From: Draconibacterium sp.
GTDB taxonomy: Bacteria; Bacteroidota; Bacteroidia; Bacteroidales; Prolixibacteraceae
Length of the DNA stretch: 5,274 nt
Reading direction: 5' to 3'
Assembly (NCBI GenBank): GCA_015493625.1
Contig: WGCT01000084.1
Coordinates: 1-5,274 of the forward strand
Position 1 is the stretch's first letter, and each line of letters starts with the position of its first letter. The translations under genes were made by a program, and so were the position numbers. Positions 1 to 5,274 of the stretch are shown piece after piece. The notes under the pieces are model-generated. The model was not told the origin of the DNA, did not search any database, and was given only the letters and a program-made list of their open reading frames with translations.

Positions 1-19
1 TAAAACCGCTTTTTTTTTG
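1..19 (+). other. Short leader with nine-T run before the first gene
   Basis: The stretch begins with TAA, which could be the stop codon of an upstream gene in frame 1, and contains nine consecutive T residues (10-18) ending two bases before the ATG at 20. No Shine-Dalgarno sequence is present, as is common in Bacteroidota. The T run could be the tail of an upstream terminator, an unstructured AT-rich translation leader, or chance; the stem that a terminator would need is not visible because the window begins here. No promoter can be identified. Confidence 0.4.
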
Positions 20-2188
20 ATGATACAAAATATGAAGTTATTCTTTAGTACGTTTTTAATATTTTTGTTTGGGGTGCAACTTCTGTTTGCACAACATTCC
101 GAGCCAAGTGAAATGCGTGCACACCGTATTCATAAAAAAATTAAATTCGATGGCGTTCCTGATGAGCCGGAGTGGCAGCAAGCAGTACATATCAGTAATT
201 TTACTCAACGCGACCTGAATTTTGGAGAGCCAATTACCGAGCACACCGAAACGGCAATTTTATACGACGAAAACACAATGTACATTGGAGTGTGGTGCTT
301 TCAAAAAGATGTATCGACCATTGTTGCCAAAAATATGAATCAGGATTTTCATTACCGGAGCGACGATAATTTTCAAATTATGATAAGCCCGTACAACGAT
401 AACCGGAATGGATACCTGTTTGTGATTAATCCGAACGGTGCCCGTGCCGACATTCAGGTGTACGGAGGCGAAGATGGCAACGACGACTGGAACGGTGTTT
501 GGGATGCAAAAACCACCCGAACCGACAAAGGCTGGTTTGCCGAAATTTATATTCCGTTTAGTACGTTACAGTTTAAAAACGACAGCATTTTACGATGGGC
601 AATTAATTTCGAACGCGACATTGTCTCGAAAAACGAACAGTCGCTTTGGCAGGGTTGGTCGCGCGACAATTCAATTTATGCAGTTTCTAAAGCGGGGCAG
701 CTAACCGGCATTAATAATATTGCCTATGCAAAAAAGTTCGAGTTTAAACCATACGCATTAGCCGGTTTTAGTTACAACGAAAACGATGGCAAATCGTACC
801 CGGTTAAAGCGGGAGCAAACTTAAACATCTCGTTGTCGCCAACATTAAAATTAAACTTAACGAGTTTTACCGATTTTGCGCAAGTCGAGGCCGATCGTAT
901 TCCGGTAAACCTCTCACGTTTTGGCGTTTATTATCCCGAGAAACGTCAGTTTTTTCTCGAAGGGTACGATATGTTTAACTTCTATTTAGGCGACAGGAAC
1001 AATGTTTTTTATTCGCGCCAAATTGCTGTTGAAAACGGAAAACAGGTACCCATTATTGCCGGTGCCCGGATGTTCGGGAAAGTAGGGAAAAGCAACATCG
1101 GTTTTTTAAATATTCAGGAGGGGAAAGTTGATACCATTTCATCGACAAACAATACGGTATTCCGCTATAAACACGACATTGGGAAACAGTCGTATATTGG
1201 AGGTATTTTTACAAACAAGATTAACAATGCAACCTCGAATCAGGTTTTTGGTCTCGATGCGGCCTACGAAACGTCGGAGTTTTTAAAAGACAAAAACCTT
1301 GTTGTTTCGGGGTCTTTTTCCACCAGTACCGAAAGTTTTAAAGCACAGGAAAATGCCATTACATACCGCTTGTATGTCGACTATCCCAACGATTTAATCG
1401 ACAACTACATGAGTATTGCAACCATGCAAAAAGGGTTTAATCCGGAGTTGGGTTACATGCGCCGTACCGACTACGATTCGTACATTTGGAGTTTCAGGTT
1501 AACACCCCGTGTTTTCGAAAATTTTGGGGTGAAACGTCTTCTGTTAAAACCATGGGCTGTTGTATTATACAACACACATTCAACCGGCGAGATGGAGAGT
1601 TTTCATAACGAAACACGCCCACTGGGAGCAATATTTAAATCGGGTGAGCGATTCGAGTTTAACCTTATTCAAGACTTCGACCGCCTCGACCGTCCTTTCG
1701 AACTAACCGATGAAATTACAGTTCCGGTTGGGAAATATTGGATGTACAATTACGAGATTCAGCTCGAATCGTACAACGCACGCCGGGTTTGGGCTGAAAT
1801 TCTTTACAACTGGGGAGGTTTTTATACCGGTTCAATACGAACATTCGAATCGGTTTTGGGTGTAAATGTAAACAAGCATTTAAATATTAATGGCGAGTAT
1901 TCGCTAAACCGGGTAATTTTCACCGATGGAAAAGTTATAACCAACGAAATTGCGATGTACCTGAACTATGCTTTTACAACAAAAATCAATCTTTCGCTCT
2001 TCTCGCAATACAACGATTTAGATGAGGTAATGATTTATAATTTCAGGGTACACTGGATTCCCAAAGTGGGTTCCGATTTCTATTTCGTTTACAATATGGG
2101 ATACGAAGGAAATATGAAACATATTGAGATATTAAAACCACAAACTACCGATGCAGCAATGAAACTAGTTTACCGTTTTGTATTTTAA
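20..2188 (+). CDS. DUF5916-type outer-membrane protein with N-terminal CBM9-like domain
   Basis: Complete gene of 722 residues when started at ATG 20. Residues 1-24 form a signal peptide: a short Met/Lys start, a hydrophobic Phe/Leu core, and likely cleavage after Ala24 before Gln25, so the product is exported. Residues about 38-225 look like a family 9 carbohydrate-binding-like beta-sandwich: the opening IKFDGVPDEPEW (41-52), SDDNF (114-118), NPNGARAD (137-144), WNGVWD (157-162) and IPFSTLQF (about 178-185). The rest resembles DUF5916, with the hallmarks TDFAQVEADR (284-293) and PEKRQFFLEG (306-315), followed by many alternating polar/aromatic strands. The protein ends in VYRFVF, and a terminal Phe is typical of the C-terminal strand recognised by the BAM machinery. 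An outer-membrane barrel with a periplasmic or surface sandwich domain is inferred from this. The length is usual for the family. The substrate is unknown, and no glycosidase catalytic domain is seen. ATG 32 is an alternative start that still leaves an intact signal peptide. The frame is open to the left edge, but the signal peptide argues against a start further upstream. The family call is firm; function is not established. Confidence 0.9.
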   Translation: MIQNMKLFFSTFLIFLFGVQLLFAQHSEPSEMRAHRIHKKIKFDGVPDEPEWQQAVHISNFTQRDLNFGEPITEHTETAILYDENTMYIGVWCFQKDVSTIVAKNMNQDFHYRSDDNFQIMISPYNDNRNGYLFVINPNGARADIQVYGGEDGNDDWNGVWDAKTTRTDKGWFAEIYIPFSTLQFKNDSILRWAINFERDIVSKNEQSLWQGWSRDNSIYAVSKAGQLTGINNIAYAKKFEFKPYALAGFSYNENDGKSYPVKAGANLNISLSPTLKLNLTSFTDFAQVEADRIPVNLSRFGVYYPEKRQFFLEGYDMFNFYLGDRNNVFYSRQIAVENGKQVPIIAGARMFGKVGKSNIGFLNIQEGKVDTISSTNNTVFRYKHDIGKQSYIGGIFTNKINNATSNQVFGLDAAYETSEFLKDKNLVVSGSFSTSTESFKAQENAITYRLYVDYPNDLIDNYMSIATMQKGFNPELGYMRRTDYDSYIWSFRLTPRVFENFGVKRLLLKPWAVVLYNTHSTGEMESFHNETRPLGAIFKSGERFEFNLIQDFDRLDRPFELTDEITVPVGKYWMYNYEIQLESYNARRVWAEILYNWGGFYTGSIRTFESVLGVNVNKHLNINGEYSLNRVIFTDGKVITNEIAMYLNYAFTTKINLSLFSQYNDLDEVMIYNFRVHWIPKVGSDFYFVYNMGYEGNMKHIEILKPQTTDAAMKLVYRFVF

Positions 2189-2205
2189 CCCAACGAAAAC
2201 AAAAG
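2189..2205 (+). other. 17-base intergenic gap, probable operon junction
   Basis: The gap between the TAA of the DUF5916-type gene and the ATG of the RND permease is A-rich and ends in AAAAG directly before the ATG. There is no room for a promoter and terminator of standard size, and no inverted repeat is seen. The A-rich sequence upstream of the start fits the weak or absent Shine-Dalgarno pattern of Bacteroidota. It supports transcription of both genes on one message, by inference from spacing alone. Confidence 0.55.
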
Positions 2206-5200
2206 ATGAGGAACTACTATAAAATATTAACAAAACCGATACTTCTTGCCGGAGCACTGCTATTTATTGCCGGGGTATTTTCGTTTACAAAAATGCAGAC
2301 CAACCTCTTTCCGGCAGTTCAATTTCCACGAATATCAATAATTATCGATGCCGGGCAAATCCCCATCGACCGGATGATGATAACGGTAACCCAACCCATT
2401 GAAAGTGCCGTTAAGAAAGTGAATGGCGTGCATTTGGTAAAAAGCAGTACATCGCGCGGAAGTGCAACAGTTGAAGTCTATTTTAACTGGGGACTCGATA
2501 TTTATTTGCTAAAACCACAATTGGAAAGCCGTATTAACGAGATTAAAAACTTTTTGCCACCGGGAGTAAATATTTCGGCAGAAGTGATGAACCAATCGCT
2601 TTTCCCTGTTTATGGTTACACGCTCGAAAATCCGGAGAAAACCGATGTCGATTTAAAAGATATTGCCAATGTAATTGTGCGCCCCGGTTTTTCGCAAGTT
2701 GCCGGAATTGCAAATGTCGTAATTAGAGGAGGTAGAAACAAAGAGTTTGTAATTGCGCCAAATACCGATAAAATGACTGCCCTCGGAATGGTTCCGCAAG
2801 ATATTATCACTGCTTTCGAAAACAGTAATTTTGTCTCTTCGGCCGGACTTTTACCCGACCACTACCGGATGTACTTAACACTGCTCGACACACGGGTGAA
2901 AGACATTGAAGAACTAAATAATACCATCGTAAAAAATAGTAACGGACGGATAATTAAAGTAAAAGACATTGCCAAAATTAAACTCGAAGAGCAACAAGAA
3001 TTTGTTAAAATAAATGCCAACGGGAACAATGCCGTAATTGTAGATTTAATAAAACAGCCCGGAATAAATCTGGTCGATTTTGCCGATAATGTTGAACAAA
3101 AAGCCAAAGAAATCAGAAACCTTTTACCCGAAGGATACAAATTAATTCCCTACTACAATCAAAGCGAATTTGTAACGGGCAGTGTCGACGGAACAATGAA
3201 AACCATTTACGAAGGGTTGATATTGGCTTTTCTGGTTATCATTATTTTCCTCCGTTCGTGGCGATCGAGTTTGGTGGTGTTGCTAACAATTCCGGTAACG
3301 GTTGCCTTTTCTTTTTTGGTTCTCCATTTGGTTGGCATAACCATAAATATTATGTCGTTGGGAGCGATTGCCGCTTCGGTAGGATTAATTATCGACGATG
3401 CCATTGTTATTATTGAGCAGATTTATAAAAACCACGAAGATTACCCGAAAAAGAACAAATATGAAGTGGTGCAAATGTCAATAAAATTTCTACTGCCTGC
3501 AATGATTGCCTCGTCGTTATCAACCATTGTCATCCATTTCCCGTTTCGATTAATGAGTGGGCTGGCCGGAAGCTTCTTCCGCATTCTCTCCGACACAATG
3601 CAACTTACAATGATTGTTTCGTTTTTGGTAACCTGGTTGCTACTGCCTGTTTTTCATTTAATTATTGGCTATAAACACAAACCAAAGCCGAAAAAAGAGA
3701 AAAATGCAATTCATAGAATTTCGTGGTTAACATGGTTTTTTTATAAACCAGCTTTTTCAATTCTTTTTATTTTAGGATTGCTTTTTGCCGGATATTATGC
3801 AACAACAAAACTTGAAACCGGTTTTCTACCCGAGTTAGACGAAGGGTCGATTGTTTTAGACTATTACTCGCCACCGGGAACAAATATTGACGAAACCGAC
3901 CGGCTTTGTAAAGAGATGGAGAAAGTTATTCTGGCCAATCCGAATGTACGAAGTTACTCGCGCCGAACAGGAATTAGAATGTCATTCAGGGCGCACCCTG
4001 CCAACGAAGGCGACTACTCCATTCAACTAAAAGCATCGCGAACAAAATCAACCGAAGAGGTAATTGCCGATTTACGTCACGACATTTCGGCAAAAGTACC
4101 CGTGTTAAATATTGAGTTTGGCCAGCGAATTGCCGATTTATTGGGCGACTTAATTGGGAAAGCACAACCCATTGAAGTAAAAATATTTGGCGACGATTAT
4201 TCAAAACTTCAGGAAATTGCCGACCAGTGCCACACGGTTATGGACAATATTCCCGGAATTGTGGATATCGACGACGGGCTTGTTCCCGAAGGCCCTGCAC
4301 TTATTTTTAAACCAAAACTCGAAAAACTGGCACGTTATAATATTCCTCTAAACAACTTCGACACGCAGTTGGCCGCCATTGTTGAAGGCGTTCCGCTAGG
4401 GCGCTCAGCAACCATTCCCACGCCCATGCCCGACCAGGCGGCAATGACCTCGGGACTGCAAATTGGCGACATTCAGGAAGGACAACAGATGCGCAGAGTA
4501 ATTATGCGCTTTGTCGATTTTAAAGATAACGACCTAGATGTGCTGAAAAAGTACCCAATATTTTTACCCGATGGAACCACACGCTCTCTGTCATTTTTCT
4601 GCAATATTTTTCCTCAATCGGGCGACGTAATTCAGAGTCGCGAAGATTTAAAATCGGTAATTATTTTAACATCGCGCCTCGAAAACAAAGATTTGGGCTC
4701 GGCCATAACCGATTTAAAAACAGCATTTGCCAAAAACATAAGTCTGCCGGCAAGTTATTCTATTGAATTTGGTGGCGCATATGCTCAGCAACAGCAGTCG
4801 TTTAAAGAGTTAATGATGATTTTGGCTCTTGCAATTCTGTTCGTTTTTATGGTGTTAATGTTTCTGTTTAAAAGGTGGCGAATTGCACTGCTCATTCTGT
4901 TTGTTTCGGTACTGGGAATTGGTGGCAGTCTTATTTTCCTCTACATTTTTAATATTCCGCTAAATGTAAGCAGTTATACCGGATTAATTATGATTGTAGG
5001 TATTATTGCAGAAAATGCTATTTTTACTGTTTTTCAGTATTTTAACGATTTGAAAGTGCACGAAAAAGAGTTTGCCATAAAACATGCGGTTGCATTACGT
5101 ATCAGGCCAAAACTAATGACTGCTTTAAGTGCAATTTTAGCACTAATTCCTCTTGCAATTGGAATTGGAATTGGTGCACAAATGCAGCAGGCATTGGCAG

Positions 5201-5274
5201 TTGCAGTAATCGGAGGTTTTATTTTCGGGCTCCCGCTTTTATTAATTGTACTGCCAACATTTTTACGAAGAATA
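2206..5274 (+). CDS. RND-superfamily efflux permease, 3' end beyond the window
   Basis: Inner-membrane proton-driven exporter of the AcrB/CusA superfamily; 1023 residues are visible with no frameshift or stop. The start at ATG 2206 gives the canonical RND N-terminus: a short cytoplasmic lead, TM1 (about 11-29), then TNLFPAVQFPR (32-42). A first periplasmic porter/docking loop covers about 30-335. TM2-TM6 lie within about 336-488, a Lys-rich cytoplasmic loop at 490-499, and TM7 at about 515-535. The second periplasmic loop (about 537-866) opens with GFLPELDEGS (539-548) and contains PIEVKIFGDD (655-664). TM8-TM12 run from about 868 to 1020. TM4 carries the Asp397-Asp398 pair (GLIIDDAIVIIE), matching the AcrB proton-relay Asp407/Asp408. 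TM10 has GIIAENAIF with Glu936 where AcrB has Lys940; Thr972 matches AcrB Thr978. The Asp pair is HAE1-like, while the TM10 Glu and some periplasmic motifs are closer to CusA/CzcA pumps, so drug, lipid or metal substrate cannot be chosen. The gene starts 17 bases after the upstream gene, suggesting one operon. Family members usually end close to this point, so probably only a few to some tens of residues are missing. Confidence 0.95.
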   Translation, partial: MRNYYKILTKPILLAGALLFIAGVFSFTKMQTNLFPAVQFPRISIIIDAGQIPIDRMMITVTQPIESAVKKVNGVHLVKSSTSRGSATVEVYFNWGLDIYLLKPQLESRINEIKNFLPPGVNISAEVMNQSLFPVYGYTLENPEKTDVDLKDIANVIVRPGFSQVAGIANVVIRGGRNKEFVIAPNTDKMTALGMVPQDIITAFENSNFVSSAGLLPDHYRMYLTLLDTRVKDIEELNNTIVKNSNGRIIKVKDIAKIKLEEQQEFVKINANGNNAVIVDLIKQPGINLVDFADNVEQKAKEIRNLLPEGYKLIPYYNQSEFVTGSVDGTMKTIYEGLILAFLVIIIFLRSWRSSLVVLLTIPVTVAFSFLVLHLVGITINIMSLGAIAASVGLIIDDAIVIIEQIYKNHEDYPKKNKYEVVQMSIKFLLPAMIASSLSTIVIHFPFRLMSGLAGSFFRILSDTMQLTMIVSFLVTWLLLPVFHLIIGYKHKPKPKKEKNAIHRISWLTWFFYKPAFSILFILGLLFAGYYATTKLETGFLPELDEGSIVLDYYSPPGTNIDETDRLCKEMEKVILANPNVRSYSRRTGIRMSFRAHPANEGDYSIQLKASRTKSTEEVIADLRHDISAKVPVLNIEFGQRIADLLGDLIGKAQPIEVKIFGDDYSKLQEIADQCHTVMDNIPGIVDIDDGLVPEGPALIFKPKLEKLARYNIPLNNFDTQLAAIVEGVPLGRSATIPTPMPDQAAMTSGLQIGDIQEGQQMRRVIMRFVDFKDNDLDVLKKYPIFLPDGTTRSLSFFCNIFPQSGDVIQSREDLKSVIILTSRLENKDLGSAITDLKTAFAKNISLPASYSIEFGGAYAQQQQSFKELMMILALAILFVFMVLMFLFKRWRIALLILFVSVLGIGGSLIFLYIFNIPLNVSSYTGLIMIVGIIAENAIFTVFQYFNDLKVHEKEFAIKHAVALRIRPKLMTALSAILALIPLAIGIGIGAQMQQALAVAVIGGFIFGLPLLLIVLPTFLRRI

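Noticed and set aside
17..19. TTG at 17 as start of the first gene
   Set aside because: It only extends the frame by one codon into the T run. The ATG at 20 directly follows it and gives the same signal peptide.
438..704. Plus-strand 88-codon open frame within the first gene
   Set aside because: It lies wholly inside the CBM9-like coding region in another frame and its translation matches no recognisable family; the conserved motifs are in the long frame.
20..2188. Reading the first gene as a xylanase or other glycoside hydrolase because of its CBM9-like domain
   Set aside because: No catalytic domain is present. The domain is followed by DUF5916-type barrel sequence, and the CBM9-like fold in this family does not itself show enzyme activity.
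2862..3140. Minus-strand 92-codon open frame opposite the RND gene
   Set aside because: It is antisense to conserved RND porter-domain coding sequence. Its Ser/Leu/Phe-rich translation is typical of a reverse-strand shadow, and no separate start context is seen.
3986..4204. Minus-strand 72-codon open frame opposite the second periplasmic loop of the pump
   Set aside because: The plus strand here encodes recognisable RND porter motifs (such as PIEVKIFGDD), and the reverse translation resembles no known family.
2206..5274. Naming the pump acrB, cusA or czcA
   Set aside because: Relay residues and periplasmic motifs are mixed between drug-type and metal-type pumps and no adaptor is visible, so a specific symbol or substrate would be a guess.

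Overview
The window holds two co-directional plus-strand genes that fill almost all of it. The first is a complete outer-membrane-type protein with an N-terminal family 9 carbohydrate-binding-like domain (the CBM9-like/DUF5916 architecture). The second is an RND-superfamily efflux permease that is still open at the right edge. The AT-rich coding style, the DUF5916 family itself, and the lack of clear Shine-Dalgarno sequences at both starts all suggest a member of the Bacteroidota. A marine or gut Bacteroidales/Marinilabiliales-type organism is possible, but the sequence alone does not fix the genus.

Layout: positions 1-19 are a short leader with a run of nine T residues and a possible stop codon (TAA at 1-3) of an upstream gene. 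Positions 20-2188 encode the DUF5916-type protein: signal peptide, CBM9-like domain, then a long beta-rich region ending in a C-terminal Phe. A 17-base gap (2189-2205) follows. Positions 2206-5274 encode 1023 residues of the RND permease with no stop inside the window. No RNA genes, CRISPR arrays, insertion sequences, clear terminators or convincing minus-strand genes were seen.

How the genes may work together: the 17-base gap and shared strand suggest co-transcription. RND pumps normally work with a periplasmic adaptor and a TolC-like outer-membrane channel. Neither is in the window, and the gene beside the pump is instead a predicted outer-membrane barrel protein of poorly known role. Whether that barrel contributes to the pump or is only a transcriptional neighbour cannot be decided here. 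The permease mixes hallmarks: an Asp-Asp pair in TM4, as in drug-type (HAE1) pumps, and a Glu in TM10 where AcrB has its essential Lys, as in metal-type (CusA) pumps. Its substrate is therefore left open. Nothing in the window demonstrates a wholly new system; the unusual pairing and the hybrid relay residues are the best leads.
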